The notes: generated by a model not told the origin, from the letters alone. A stretch of DNA of 64,000 nucleotides from Lewinellaceae bacterium (GCA_020636315.1 JACJYA010000003.1:310001-374000); one strand, 5' to 3'; shown: positions 41,855-51,022, numbered from the stretch's first letter. A program made the numbers and translations.

Positions 41855-42850
41855 ATGTCCAAAAAGATTGCTATCAATGGCTTCGGCCGCATCGGAAGGC
41901 TTACGTTCCGCAACCTGTTAAACAAAGAAGGAGTCGAGGTCGTAGCTGTCAATGACCTGACCGACAACCAAACCCTTGCGCACCTGTTAAAATTCGACTC
42001 CGTCCAGGGCAAATTCAATGGTACGGTCTCCTCTGATGATGACAACCTGTATGTCAATGGCAAAACCATCACTGCCATGGCAGAAAGGGACCCCAAGAAA
42101 TTACCATGGAAAGAAATGGGTGTTGACCTGGTGCTGGAATGCACCGGCTTGTTCACCAATGCCGAGAAAGCCGGCTGGCACCTGGAAGCCGGCGCCAAAA
42201 AAGTGGTCATTTCCGCTCCTGCCAAAGGAGGAAACATTCCAACCATCGTGCTGGGTGTAAACGACGAAAAGATCAGGACAGACTCCAATATCTTTTCCAA
42301 TGCCTCCTGCACCACCAACTGCCTGGCTCCAATGGTCAAAGTACTGGATGACCTCTGCACCATAGAGCGTGGTTTCATGACCACCATTCATGCTTATACC
42401 GGAGACCAGAACATTGTGGATGCCCCACACCGCGACCTGCGCCGTGCGCGCGCTGCCGCCATGTCTATTGTACCGACATCTACCGGCGCAGCCAAAGCCG
42501 TAGGGGAAGTTCTCCCTCACCTTAAAGGAAAGCTGAACGGCAATGCAATGCGCGTACCCGTTCCTGATGGCTCTGTGACGGACTTCACCGTAGTAGTGAA
42601 AAATCCGGTGGATGCTGCTGCAATCAATGCTGCTTTCAAAAAAGCTTCTGAAGGCGCCCTTAAGGGTATCCTCGAATACAACGAAGACCCCATAGTATCT
42701 ACGGATATCATTGGCAACTCTCATTCTTGTATTTTCGACAGCGAACTGACCATGGTCATCGACAATGTAGTCAAGGTTGTAGGTTGGTACGACAACGAGG
42801 CCGGCTACTCTTCCCGCCTGGCTGACCTGGCGGTAAGGATCCTGAAGTAA
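41855..42850 (+). CDS. gap: Glyceraldehyde-3-phosphate dehydrogenase, type I
   Basis: A 331-residue glycolytic enzyme that oxidises glyceraldehyde-3-phosphate to 1,3-bisphosphoglycerate with NAD+. The NAD site INGFGRIGRLTFRNLL opens the protein; the nucleophile is Cys152 in SNASCTTNCLAP, followed by HAYTGDQNIVDAPH (catalytic His context), RRARAAAMSIVPTSTGAAKA and the C-terminal WYDNEAGYSSR. It is followed by pgk, the next step of the pathway, after a 122-bp gap with a long hairpin, so the two probably form an operon. Confidence 0.98.
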   Translation: MSKKIAINGFGRIGRLTFRNLLNKEGVEVVAVNDLTDNQTLAHLLKFDSVQGKFNGTVSSDDDNLYVNGKTITAMAERDPKKLPWKEMGVDLVLECTGLFTNAEKAGWHLEAGAKKVVISAPAKGGNIPTIVLGVNDEKIRTDSNIFSNASCTTNCLAPMVKVLDDLCTIERGFMTTIHAYTGDQNIVDAPHRDLRRARAAAMSIVPTSTGAAKAVGEVLPHLKGKLNGNAMRVPVPDGSVTDFTVVVKNPVDAAAINAAFKKASEGALKGILEYNEDPIVSTDIIGNSHSCIFDSELTMVIDNVVKVVGWYDNEAGYSSRLADLAVRILK

Positions 42851-42880
42851 GATTCTGCGGCCGAAAAATAGCATAAGCCT

Positions 42881-42922
42881 TGAATGGCGGCAGGCCCTGA
42901 ATACTCCGGGCCCCGCCATTCA
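42881..42922 (+). repeat. Long intercistronic hairpin between gap and pgk
   Basis: TGAATGGCGG (42881-42890) pairs with 42913-42922, and inside it GGCCC (42893-42897) pairs with GGGCC (42908-42912). There is no U-tract, so it may set mRNA stability or gap/pgk ratio rather than end transcription. Confidence 0.6.
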
Positions 42923-42972
42923 GTGCTACGCTCCTTCAGTCTTTCAGTCCTTCATTTATTCAATCCTTAGCC

Positions 42973-44175
42973 ATGCAAATCGACTACCAAGGGAAAAAAG
43001 CACTTGTCCGGGTGGATTTCAACGTGCCGCTGGACAGCAATTTCAATATCACAGATGATACGCGCATCCGGGGGGCGCTTCCTACCCTACGGCACATACT
43101 CGACAAGGGTGGCGCCGCCATACTGATGTCTCACCTGGGGCGCCCCACGAGAAAACTGCTGCCGGATGGCAGCATTGACAAGGAAAAATTCACCCTCCAC
43201 CACGTCGTCAACCATCTCTCCGAACTCCTGAGTGTGAAAGTGAAGTTTTGCGACGAGCTGGTTGGCGATAAGGCAAGGAAGATGGCAGAAGAACTGCAAC
43301 CCGGAGAAGTCCTGGTCCTCGAAAATACCCGGTTTGAACCCGGCGAAACTAAAGGCGACGAAACGCTGGCAAAGCAGCTAGCTGAGCTTGGAGACGTTTA
43401 CGTCAACGATGCTTTCGGCACCGCTCACCGCGCCCATGCTTCAACGACGACGGTTGCCCAGTTTTTCGGCAAAGGCGAAAAAGAGTTCGGTTTCCTTATG
43501 GACGCAGAGGTAAAAGCAGCCCAGAAAGTGCTGAACAACCCGCAACGGCCGCTCACTGCCATCATCGGCGGAGCCAAAGTTTCTGACAAAATCCTCCTCC
43601 TGGAACGGTTGATCGACTTTGTCAACAACCTCCTGATCGGGGGAGGCATGGCCTATACCTTTCTCAAAGCTCAGGGCGGGAACGTCGGCAACTCACTGGT
43701 TGAGGAAGACAAACAGGAACTGGCGCTCAGGCTGCTGGAAAAGGCAAAAAAACAAGGCGTACAGTTGTTGCTGCCCGAAGATTCCGTCATAGCCGACAAG
43801 TTCGACAATGCAGCCCGGAAGGATACCGCCAACAGCCTTGCCATTCCAGACGGATGGATGGGGCTGGACATCGGTGAAAAAGCCCGCAAGGCTTACGCCG
43901 AAGTGATCCGCAATTCCAAAACCATTTTGTGGAACGGCCCGATGGGTGTTTTTGAAATGGAAAACTTCGCCAACGGAACTAAATCCGTGGCCGAAGCCGT
44001 TGCTTCTGCAACCCAAAATGGTGCTTTCTCCCTGGTCGGAGGAGGCGACTCCGTTGCAGCGGTCAACCAGATGGGCCTGGCCGATGAGATCAGCCACGTT
44101 TCCACCGGTGGCGGCGCTATGCTGGAATTCCTGGAAGGGAAAGAACTGCCGGGGATAAAGGCGATTAAGGGTTAA
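42973..44175 (+). CDS. pgk: Phosphoglycerate kinase
   Basis: A 400-residue enzyme that makes ATP and 3-phosphoglycerate from 1,3-bisphosphoglycerate. Signatures: VRVDFNVPLDSNFNITDDTRI near the start, ILMSHLGRPTRK, LENTRFEPGE, YVNDAFGTAHRAHAST, IIGGAKVSDKI, LIGGGMAYTF, WNGPMGVFE and the C-terminal GGGDSVAAVNQ. Length is normal. It follows gap and is followed by a strong hairpin at 44221-44255. Confidence 0.98.
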   Translation: MQIDYQGKKALVRVDFNVPLDSNFNITDDTRIRGALPTLRHILDKGGAAILMSHLGRPTRKLLPDGSIDKEKFTLHHVVNHLSELLSVKVKFCDELVGDKARKMAEELQPGEVLVLENTRFEPGETKGDETLAKQLAELGDVYVNDAFGTAHRAHASTTTVAQFFGKGEKEFGFLMDAEVKAAQKVLNNPQRPLTAIIGGAKVSDKILLLERLIDFVNNLLIGGGMAYTFLKAQGGNVGNSLVEEDKQELALRLLEKAKKQGVQLLLPEDSVIADKFDNAARKDTANSLAIPDGWMGLDIGEKARKAYAEVIRNSKTILWNGPMGVFEMENFANGTKSVAEAVASATQNGAFSLVGGGDSVAAVNQMGLADEISHVSTGGGAMLEFLEGKELPGIKAIKG

Positions 44176-44191
44176 TTCCAAATCTGAACCT

Positions 44192-44212
44192 TTTCGGAAA
44201 CCTCAAAGGTTT
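44192..44212 (+). repeat. Second copy of the CTCAAAGGTTT terminator-like repeat
   Basis: TTTCGGAAACCTCAAAGGTTT is identical to 41160-41180 (first 20 bases shown there as part of a full hairpin). Here only the short AACCT/AGGTT stem remains, followed by TTTTTT, which can act as a weak terminator 17 bp after pgk. Confidence 0.55.
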
Positions 44213-44220
44213 TTTATAAA

Positions 44221-44255
44221 AAAATGGCCCTGACGGTAACTGTCAGGGCCATTTT
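44221..44255. terminator. 14-bp perfect hairpin after pgk
   Basis: AAAATGGCCCTGAC (44221-44234) and GTCAGGGCCATTTT (44242-44255) are exact reverse complements, with A and T runs at the base, so it can terminate in both directions. Confidence 0.8.
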
Positions 44256-44583
44256 CGGAGGATACCATACATCCTTCCGTTTGGGAGTTATGAATGGCAG
44301 AGGTTAAGGTGGCTCGGAATTAAGAGGCGAAAATAAGGATTCCTGCCACGTTGGGCTGCCAAGTGTTGGTTTCATGTTCATGGAACTAAACTTTTTGGGA
44401 CTATAATAAAAATATGTTCGCCCTAAAGATACACATATTTGGCAGCCTGAAAAATGTTCACGGGATTATTTTATGCTCCTGATGCAAAAAAACAGTAAAT
44501 TCTTACTCATTCACCAGGAACATAAATAATTTGGATTGTATGTAATTCACAATTCAAATAACTGCATTTTTTTGTAATAAGAA

Positions 44584-44614
44584 GGCCCCAATCTACTTAA
44601 CGGGGCCATTTTTT
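44584..44614 (+). terminator. Second plus-strand terminator, 330 bp after the first
   Basis: GGCCCC (44584-44589) pairs with GGGGCC (44602-44607), followed by ATTTTTT. No plus-strand gene ends between 44256 and this point; the 44256-44583 stretch is AT-rich without a convincing reading frame, so a small RNA or read-through from pgk would be its only user. Confidence 0.6.
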
Positions 44615-44705
44615 CTCTTAAAGGGCGCCCTGCTTTAGGGAACGGGAAAAAATTCTGTAGCCTTTTTAAAGGCTGCCAATTGTCCGTTATCTTCTTCTTT
44701 CCAGG

Positions 44706-47072
44706 CTACAGGTCGATCTGAAAACTGAGAACGGGGACGATGCCCGACTGAAAGCCAAAAACCCATCCCTCCAGGTCCGGATCATAATTGTAATCGAGGG
44801 CGTCATCATTGTTCCGGCTAATGAAATTCTGAACATCCAAAGCGATATACCAGGCATTTTTCTGGTTATCCCGCCGGTAGGCGGCCCGCAGATCCGGCCG
44901 GAAGTAATCCCCAACCTGTACCGAGAAGGGCCGGCTTTCATCCAGCAAAGGGTTCGCCGGGTCGAAAGGGTCACGCACCGGAGAAAGAATAGGGGTAATG
45001 CGCTGCCCTCCACTATATAAAATCCTCAATCCGGTTTGCAAAACAGCATGCTCCCCGGCCGGCCATTCTTTTCCGCCCATAAATGAGCCCAGTACCTGGC
45101 TGTTATAACGGGTATCATAGGTTTGCCCATTGAGCGGCTCATAAGTGGAGTTGAAAAGAGATGCCGCCGCGATAAAGAAGGTGCCGTTGGTAAAGAATTG
45201 TTCATAGGTAATGTCAAGCCCGATATTGGAGCCGGTACCTTTGCTGGCCAACTCCCGGGTAGCATAACCTTCGATCTGGTTGAGCAGGGAAAAAGTACTT
45301 TCCGGATCAATGCTTACCGGCACGTCAAACAATCGCTGGTAGTAGGCTTCCAGCCGAAGCCGCTGGCTTTTGCCCAGCAACTGGTCATAGCCCAACACAA
45401 AGTGGTGCGCCCTGATCAGTTTCAGCCCCATATTCGGCTGCCGGAACCCTCCGGCGCCATTGGGCACCAGAGTAAAATAGGATCCAATGGGCAGAATGCG
45501 GCTGTGAAGGCCATAAGCCAGGCTGAAAGAGGCCGCTTCCGAAGCCTGGTAACGGATTCCCAGGCGAGGCTCCAGGCTTGCTGCCCCGTTCAAATCGAAA
45601 TACATGGCATGCAGGCCCAGGTTAATCGTCCAGCGGACATGGGGGCGCAGGCGAAGGCTGGCGTAGGGTTGCAAAAGGAAAGTGTGCCCTTTTTCATCGA
45701 GATAAGTCCGGTATTCCTCTCCTAACAAATAACGAAAGAAAAGGTCATAAGATAAACGGCTGGCAATGAACCCTCCTTTAAACGCAGCCTTAGAAGAAAG
45801 CTTTCGGTTGTAATAGGAGGACAGGACCAGGCGGTTGTTGATGTAGAGTTCATCGTTGACCTTAGTCGGTTGCAGTTCAGTTGTCAGCGTATCATTGCGA
45901 AAAAGCACTTTCTGGCCCATCACGGCCAGGCCGGTGCGAAGGTAGGATTTGTCATCGATCAGGTAGTTGTGGTTGACGCCCACCGCCCCCATATCGGTAT
46001 CGAAATCACGAGTCTGGTAATCGGTATAGGTTTCCCAGTTCTCAACTCCTTTAACTGCCTCAAAAAATTCATCGCTCAGGCCACCGATCCCCCATACTGA
46101 AGTTATGTGCCTGCCGTTCTCACTATTGAATTGAAGCTTGAAGGAAAGGTCCTGAAAACGATTGCTCTCCCGCTCATCGACGAGGCGGATATCCATGGCA
46201 TCCAGGATACCAAGGGTAGAATACCGGTAATTGGCCAGATAGGAGCTCCTCCCCTTTTTGATGGGCCCTTCGGTGGAGAAGTCCAGCCCCAGCATACCGG
46301 CGCGGAAAGTGTATTCTCTTTTCTCCATGTTCCCGTTTCGGAATTTGATATCAAAAACGCCGGAAAAAGCATTGCCGTATTCCGCCGGGAAAGCGCCGGT
46401 GGAAAAATCCGAATTGCTCAGCATGCTGACGCTGAAAATGGTGATACCCCCTCCGGAGGACCCTTTCCTGGCAAAATGGTTGGGGTTGGGGATATCGATG
46501 CCCTCGAGCCGCCACAGGAGGCCTATACCGGAATTGCCGCGAATGATGATGTCGCTGCGCGCATCCCGGTTGGCCTGCACTCCGGGAAAACCAACGGCCA
46601 TGCGGCTGGGGTCATTGGCGCTGGCGGCATAACGCTGCGTCTCCTCCACCGAAAAAGACCGGGTGCTGACCATAGACAACTCGTTCAGTGGTTCATTGCC
46701 ATGGGCCCTGGCCGTTATGACGACTTCTTCCGTCAGGACCGCCTGTTCTACGAGTTCCACCTCCAGAAAAAGCTCCTTGGCGGAATTCAGAATGGCATCT
46801 TCAACCAGGTATGGTTCATATCCAAGATACTGGAACGCGATGCGGTGCCGCCCAACCGGCACACCCGGCAGTTCAAATTTTCCATCCGTATCGGTGACCG
46901 CCCCGGGCCGCCCATCTGCCGTGGCTACTACTACCGTAGCGCCGATGAGGGGCTGCCGGGTGTCTTTATCAAGTATCCTTCCTTTGATGGTTTGTGTAGG
47001 GTTCTGGGCAAAGGCAGGAAATGCCATCGTTGTCAATAGCACCAACGACAAAAAAGTAGTTCGGGGTTTCAT
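44706..47072 (-). CDS. TonB-dependent receptor with carboxypeptidase-like N-terminal domain
   Basis: A 788-residue outer-membrane receptor: signal peptide (RTTFLSLVLLTTMAFPAFAQ), a carboxypeptidase regulatory-like domain (TIKGRILDKDTRQPLIGATVVVA, then a GKFELPGVPVGRH stretch), a plug domain (DIIIRGNSGIGLLWRLEGIDIPNPNHFA) and a 22-strand-type barrel ending in VLSFQIDL with terminal aromatic/hydrophobic alternation. It takes up a substrate powered by TonB-ExbBD. No SusD partner lies beside it, so it is not part of a polysaccharide utilisation locus of the usual kind. Substrate unknown. Confidence 0.9.
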   Translation of the reverse strand: MKPRTTFLSLVLLTTMAFPAFAQNPTQTIKGRILDKDTRQPLIGATVVVATADGRPGAVTDTDGKFELPGVPVGRHRIAFQYLGYEPYLVEDAILNSAKELFLEVELVEQAVLTEEVVITARAHGNEPLNELSMVSTRSFSVEETQRYAASANDPSRMAVGFPGVQANRDARSDIIIRGNSGIGLLWRLEGIDIPNPNHFARKGSSGGGITIFSVSMLSNSDFSTGAFPAEYGNAFSGVFDIKFRNGNMEKREYTFRAGMLGLDFSTEGPIKKGRSSYLANYRYSTLGILDAMDIRLVDERESNRFQDLSFKLQFNSENGRHITSVWGIGGLSDEFFEAVKGVENWETYTDYQTRDFDTDMGAVGVNHNYLIDDKSYLRTGLAVMGQKVLFRNDTLTTELQPTKVNDELYINNRLVLSSYYNRKLSSKAAFKGGFIASRLSYDLFFRYLLGEEYRTYLDEKGHTFLLQPYASLRLRPHVRWTINLGLHAMYFDLNGAASLEPRLGIRYQASEAASFSLAYGLHSRILPIGSYFTLVPNGAGGFRQPNMGLKLIRAHHFVLGYDQLLGKSQRLRLEAYYQRLFDVPVSIDPESTFSLLNQIEGYATRELASKGTGSNIGLDITYEQFFTNGTFFIAAASLFNSTYEPLNGQTYDTRYNSQVLGSFMGGKEWPAGEHAVLQTGLRILYSGGQRITPILSPVRDPFDPANPLLDESRPFSVQVGDYFRPDLRAAYRRDNQKNAWYIALDVQNFISRNNDDALDYNYDPDLEGWVFGFQSGIVPVLSFQIDL

Positions 47073-47107
47073 AGGTTATTCGTTTTGGTTAAGGAACATC
47101 AAAAAAT

Positions 47108-47200
47108 AAATGGTTCAATTGCTGGATTGTTAAATGGTTGGCAGTCAACGCTCCACTGGAGCAATCCAGCCATTTCAACAATCAAACCATTTTGGCCATT
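47108..47200. repeat. Imperfect palindrome upstream of the TonB receptor
   Basis: AATGGTTCAATTGCTGGATTG and the words that follow face near reverse complements (GAGCAATCCAGCCATTT, CAATCAAACCATT). It lies between the receptor start and the promoter of the next gene; the style matches other TTG/GATT-rich spacers in this window. Confidence 0.5.
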
Positions 47201-47375
47201 TACTTAAGGTAAAGTACTGATTTGGGACAACATATTATCAATCTCTGAAGGAAAAAAGGCCACCCCTCTATCTGCCGGTTGTTAAAATTAAGAAGGAGGT
47301 TTATTGAAAAGAAAATAATACCTGAGTAAAAAATTACTCCGAATAAAACCATAAAGTTTTCGACTGTGCAAAAAC

Positions 47376-47406
47376 TTGTTTTTATCAAAAACATGACATA
47401 AATTTG
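47376..47406 (+). promoter_or_regulatory. Bacteroidota promoter of the 235-aa helical protein
   Basis: TTG (47376-47378), 20-bp spacer, TAAATTTG (47399-47406): full agreement with TTG-N17-23-TAnnTTTG, 23 bp before the ATG at 47430. Confidence 0.75.
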
Positions 47407-47429
47407 CTTTATCATCAAATAGCGACAAG

Positions 47430-48137
47430 ATGAAAAAGCAAAGTGCCCACCGCCAGTATAACTTTCCTGACGCCGACCTCTATCTGCAGTGCATGGAACG
47501 CATTAAATACGCCCACAGAGACATTGAATTATTCACTCAGTACGGCTATGACATCGAACGGCTAAAGGGTTTCAAATCCCTGTGTGATAGGTTTCGCGCC
47601 CTGCCCGATGATGATGAGCTGCTGGGCGACCAGATGATCACTACCGATAAGAAGTACCAGGCAGCGGAAAACCTCAAAACCGCCATTCGCAGCCTGATGA
47701 CCCGGGTTGCCATGAAATACAGCAACCGCAGCGGGCGCTACCGCAAATTCGGCACAGCCAAAATGGGAGACATGACCGATGCCCAGCTCATATTCTGTGG
47801 CCGCAGGGTGGTGCGTGTGGCCCGCCAGCAGATCGATTTCCTGGCGGATGTGGGTGTGAACGAGAACGTGATCAAACGGATTACAGACTCCACCCGCGAT
47901 TTTGAAAAGGCCGTAAATATTCAACAGGACAAAGTGGCTGACCGCGATATTTCCGTGGAACGCCGGATCGAACAAGGCAACAAACTCTACGAAGAACTAA
48001 CCACCCTCTGCAACATCGGCAAAGACATCTGGGTGGAACGCGACCCGGTGAAGTACGAGAATTACTGTATCTATGAAAGCAATAATGAGCAGAAGAAAGC
48101 CAGAAAGGCAAAACTGGCCAAGGAGAAAGAAGGATAA
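47430..48137 (+). CDS. Helical protein of unknown function, 235 aa
   Basis: I do not recognise this family. The protein is all-helical in appearance, basic and rich in charged residues, without signal peptide or membrane segment. The two halves look like diverged repeats: ERIKYAHRDIELFTQYGYDIERL...CDRFRALPDDDELLGDQ and RRVVRVARQQIDFLADVGVNENVI...TRDFEKAVNIQQDKVADR. Each half may be a four-helix unit. The tail (QKKARKAKLAKEKEG) is strongly basic and could bind nucleic acid or membrane. It has a strong promoter and no operon partner, so it is probably well expressed. Confidence 0.7.
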   Translation: MKKQSAHRQYNFPDADLYLQCMERIKYAHRDIELFTQYGYDIERLKGFKSLCDRFRALPDDDELLGDQMITTDKKYQAAENLKTAIRSLMTRVAMKYSNRSGRYRKFGTAKMGDMTDAQLIFCGRRVVRVARQQIDFLADVGVNENVIKRITDSTRDFEKAVNIQQDKVADRDISVERRIEQGNKLYEELTTLCNIGKDIWVERDPVKYENYCIYESNNEQKKARKAKLAKEKEG

Positions 48138-48155
48138 TTCCCGGTAATTATTTGA

Positions 48156-49007
48156 TCATCTGCTCCCCCGCTCCACCTCACGTTCCGGGTCGGCGATCCA
48201 TTCGCTCCAGGAGCCGGGATAAAGCCGGGCATCGCCCAGGCCAGCGTGTTTGTAGGCGAGTATATTGCGGCAGGCGGAAACTCCCGAGCCACAATAAAAG
48301 ATGGTATGTTCTGCATCAGTATCCCCCAAAACCTTCTTAAAGTGCTCCTGCAGCCCTGTTTTACTGAGAAAAGCCCCCTCCTGGCCAACGGTTTGATCAT
48401 TGGGCATATTCAGTGCCCCCGGAATATGGCCGGCAACCGGGTCTATGGGTTCCGTTTCACCACGGTAACGTTCAGCAGCTCTGGAATCCACCAGTTTCAT
48501 ACCGGGCTGGCCCTGAATGCTCTGCACAAAACCGACATCAACCAGAAAGCCCGGACGGGGATGAGGGATGAAAGACCGGGGCTCTGCTTCCTGAACAACC
48601 GTTTCCACCGGCCTCCCTTCTGATATCCACCGGGGCCAGCCGCCGTCCAGCACGGCAACAGCATCGTGGCCGAGCCAGCGCAGCATCCACCACAGGCGGG
48701 AAGCGATCATGCCCCCGCTATCGTCATAAGCTACAACCTGAACATCATTGCCGATGCCCAGCCGTTCGAAGCGCATTGCGGCAACGTCGGGGTTGGGCAA
48801 AGGGTGGCGGCCTGTTTTTCCCGGCACAACAGGGCCTGAAAGCCCTTCATCGAGATGAACGTAACGGGCGCCGGGAATATGGCCGTTTCGGTACGCACGG
48901 CGGCCGGCTTCCGTATCAGCAAGGCTGAACCGGCAATCGATTACCGCCCAGTCCCGGCTTTCCAGGTGTTGAGCAAGGCCTTCAGTCGAAATCAAGGTAG
49001 TGTACAT
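48156..49007 (-). CDS. sseA: 3-mercaptopyruvate sulfurtransferase (two rhodanese domains)
   Basis: A 283-residue protein with two rhodanese domains. The inactive first domain has AVIDCRFSLADTEAGRRAYRNGHIPGARYVHLDEGLSG; the second has LVDSRAAERYRGETEPIDPVAGHIPGALNMP and the active loop YCGSGVSAC with Cys239. The CGSGVSA loop is the form found in mercaptopyruvate sulfurtransferases rather than thiosulfate rhodaneses (CRKGVT). It transfers sulfur from 3-mercaptopyruvate to a thiol acceptor. Confidence 0.92.
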   Translation of the reverse strand: MYTTLISTEGLAQHLESRDWAVIDCRFSLADTEAGRRAYRNGHIPGARYVHLDEGLSGPVVPGKTGRHPLPNPDVAAMRFERLGIGNDVQVVAYDDSGGMIASRLWWMLRWLGHDAVAVLDGGWPRWISEGRPVETVVQEAEPRSFIPHPRPGFLVDVGFVQSIQGQPGMKLVDSRAAERYRGETEPIDPVAGHIPGALNMPNDQTVGQEGAFLSKTGLQEHFKKVLGDTDAEHTIFYCGSGVSACRNILAYKHAGLGDARLYPGSWSEWIADPEREVERGSR

Positions 49008-49183
49008 GGATCGGAATTTTTTCGTCTTTAGAGCCGTTTACCGGTAAATCTAAGCATTCCTTTTTGAAGGATAAACGCGAAAAAACCATTTTCCGTTAAT
49101 GATTTTTTAATTGGGGAAAGAAATATAATTTACCGGAGGTGAAATTCGTATTTCAGATGCAATTGAACATAAAAAAGAACGCG

Positions 49184-49810
49184 ATGAAAAACCAGATAAT
49201 CACTTGGATGGCAATACTTTTTACTGTCCCACTTATTGGCCAGGACAGCATACGCTATACCGAGGGCTTTCAGTTCAACCGCGGAATTTATACCAGCCTC
49301 CAGGATTTTAAAAGCAATAATCCGGTAAAACCATCGGACATTATTACCGACATTGACAGCAGTTCTCCCAAGTTCTTTCAATACCTCCTGGCTCAGGAAA
49401 ATTTTCGCTTTCCCCGCAATAATGAGATCGTCTATATGTCACCAAAAGAAATCTTCGGATATTCCGATGGCAGCCAGGTTTATTACGGCGCCCAGTACCG
49501 CTTTGAAGTCATCGGCAGGATATGCCTGCTCAGGGAAGTCGATGTGGTGGATTCCTATTCCTCCTTTATTAATCCGGGTGATAAGTATGAAGCGGCACGG
49601 GAGGAAGGCTCCGGAAAGCTCTATATCCTGGACTTCGATACCGGGGCATTCTTCCGTTGTAAACCCCGAAAGGTTGAAGAAATATTCCAGCGGGACAAGG
49701 CCCTGTATCGGGAGTATGAAAATGCCGGTGGCAAAAGAAAAGAGAAGGTGCTGGACTTCATAAAGGAGTACAATTTCCGGCGCCCGGTTTACTTTCCGAA
49801 GGGGAAGTAG
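49184..49810 (+). CDS. Secreted protein of unknown function, 208 aa
   Basis: No family recognised. A signal peptide (MKNQIITWMAILFTVPLIGQ) is followed by a mature domain of ~188 residues with YTEGFQFNRGIYTSLQDFKSNNPVKP, a pattern common in Bacteroidota exported proteins that report on stored values, and YVFEVIGR-like strands (YYGAQYRFEVIGRICLLREVDVVDSYSSFI). The C-terminus is basic (KALYREYENAGGKRKEKVLDFIKEY). The ATG at 49184 is selected because the signal peptide starts there. It is convergent with msrB. Confidence 0.7.
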   Translation: MKNQIITWMAILFTVPLIGQDSIRYTEGFQFNRGIYTSLQDFKSNNPVKPSDIITDIDSSSPKFFQYLLAQENFRFPRNNEIVYMSPKEIFGYSDGSQVYYGAQYRFEVIGRICLLREVDVVDSYSSFINPGDKYEAAREEGSGKLYILDFDTGAFFRCKPRKVEEIFQRDKALYREYENAGGKRKEKVLDFIKEYNFRRPVYFPKGK

Positions 49811-49813
49811 TTT

Positions 49814-50368
49814 TCAGGGCTTTTCCGCCATCTTCGCTCCTTCCACAAAATCCAGGGAAACGGAATTGATGCAATAACGCAGGCCGGTAGGCTTGGGGCC
49901 GTCATCAAAAACGTGGCCCTGATGCCCGCCACAGCGGGCGCACAATACTTCGGTCCGGGTCATGCCGTACTGCCGGTCCTCTTTAAGCCAAACATGGTCC
50001 TTCCGGATCGGGGCCCAGAAGCTGGGCCAGCCGGTCCCCGACCTGAATTTTGTCTCAGAGGAAAAAAGCGGCAGGCCGCAACCGGCGCAGACATAAACGC
50101 CCGTTTTTTTGTTGTCCCAGTATTTACCGGTGAAGGCCCGTTCGGTGCCCGCCTGGCGGAGCACATTGAATTCCTGGCCATCCAGTTCTGCCTTCCATTC
50201 TTCCTCACTCTTTTGCACCGGGCCCAGGGTATCTCCTTCCAGGCTGAGAAAGATGCGGTTTTCGGAGGTTGGGCCAGGCTCGCTCCTGGTTTTCGATTCT
50301 TGCGCCTGGTTGCAGGCCCAAAGGCTGAAGAGGCAGATCAACAGGCAGGAAAAGTGTTTGAATTGCAT
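49814..50368 (-). CDS. msrB: Peptide-methionine (R)-S-oxide reductase MsrB, lipoprotein form
   Basis: A 184-residue enzyme with a lipoprotein signal (CLLICLFSLWAC), so it acts outside the cytoplasm. The MsrB domain has zinc-binding CAGCG and CARCGGHQGHVF pairs, FRSGTGWPSFWAPI, and the catalytic Cys166 in GLRYCINSVSLDF. It reduces methionine-R-sulfoxide in exported proteins; an electron donor for the periplasm is not encoded nearby. Confidence 0.94.
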   Translation of the reverse strand: MQFKHFSCLLICLFSLWACNQAQESKTRSEPGPTSENRIFLSLEGDTLGPVQKSEEEWKAELDGQEFNVLRQAGTERAFTGKYWDNKKTGVYVCAGCGLPLFSSETKFRSGTGWPSFWAPIRKDHVWLKEDRQYGMTRTEVLCARCGGHQGHVFDDGPKPTGLRYCINSVSLDFVEGAKMAEKP

Positions 50369-50521
50369 AACTTGGATTTTTCTGGAATAACAGCCATGCG
50401 GCCCTTCCGGTGTAGCTGTAGCCGGAGTTTAACAAATCTCTAAAGGAAAATCCTGTTGAGATGTATGGAAACGGACAAAAAGAACAGATTGTCTGGTTGT
50501 TCGGGAGGCTTGCCTTTATTG

Positions 50522-51022
50522 TTACCCTTCATCCTCTTTCTGGTTATCCGGTTTTTTTCTGCCCCGGTTCCGCCGGATCCTGGGATGGTTCCACTCTTCC
50601 CGTTCTGCAAACTCCACGATCCTCCGCATGAAGGCCACCATGGAAAGGAATACGAGATAACCAATCGTCAGTACAATATAGATCCAGCGGTAAGAACCTG
50701 CCTCGTCAATCGACATTGCTGAGAAAAGATAAGCAGCAAAACCGGAGGCGAGAGCCAGGCCGAGGTAGCTGTAAATGGATTTCCCCCAGTATTTCATCAT
50801 GTTTTCCGCCGCAAGAGAAAATACGCTGTTGAATATGGCGAATAGCAGGAGAAAAGAAGCCGCCGTCATCCACGGAAAACGGTCGGGAACATAGACCAAG
50901 CCGGTCAGTTTAACTAACTTTGCTACAATGATGAAAACAATGACCCCGCCAAAAGTGATCGAGGCCTGAAGGATAGGATTTAACCCTTTATCAAAGATGG
51001 AAGTGGATTCGGTTTTGTTCAT
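50522..51022 (-). CDS. Four-helix inner-membrane protein, unknown function
   Basis: A 166-residue protein with four hydrophobic segments (ILQASITFGGVIVFIIVAKLV, MTAASFLLLFAIFNSVFSLA, SYLGLALASGFAAYLFSAM, WIYIVLTIGYLVFLSMVAFM) and a charged cytoplasmic tail (HPRIRRNRGRKKPDNQKEDEG). The ATG at 51022 (MNKTESTSIFDKG) is preferred to an in-frame codon at 51067. The family is not recognised; similar small membrane proteins are common in Bacteroidota without known role. Confidence 0.75.
   Translation of the reverse strand: MNKTESTSIFDKGLNPILQASITFGGVIVFIIVAKLVKLTGLVYVPDRFPWMTAASFLLLFAIFNSVFSLAAENMMKYWGKSIYSYLGLALASGFAAYLFSAMSIDEAGSYRWIYIVLTIGYLVFLSMVAFMRRIVEFAEREEWNHPRIRRNRGRKKPDNQKEDEG

Noticed and set aside
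46107..47039. 310-codon frame antisense to the first TonB receptor
   Set aside because: The receptor's carboxypeptidase-like and plug domains lie on the opposite strand in good codon use.
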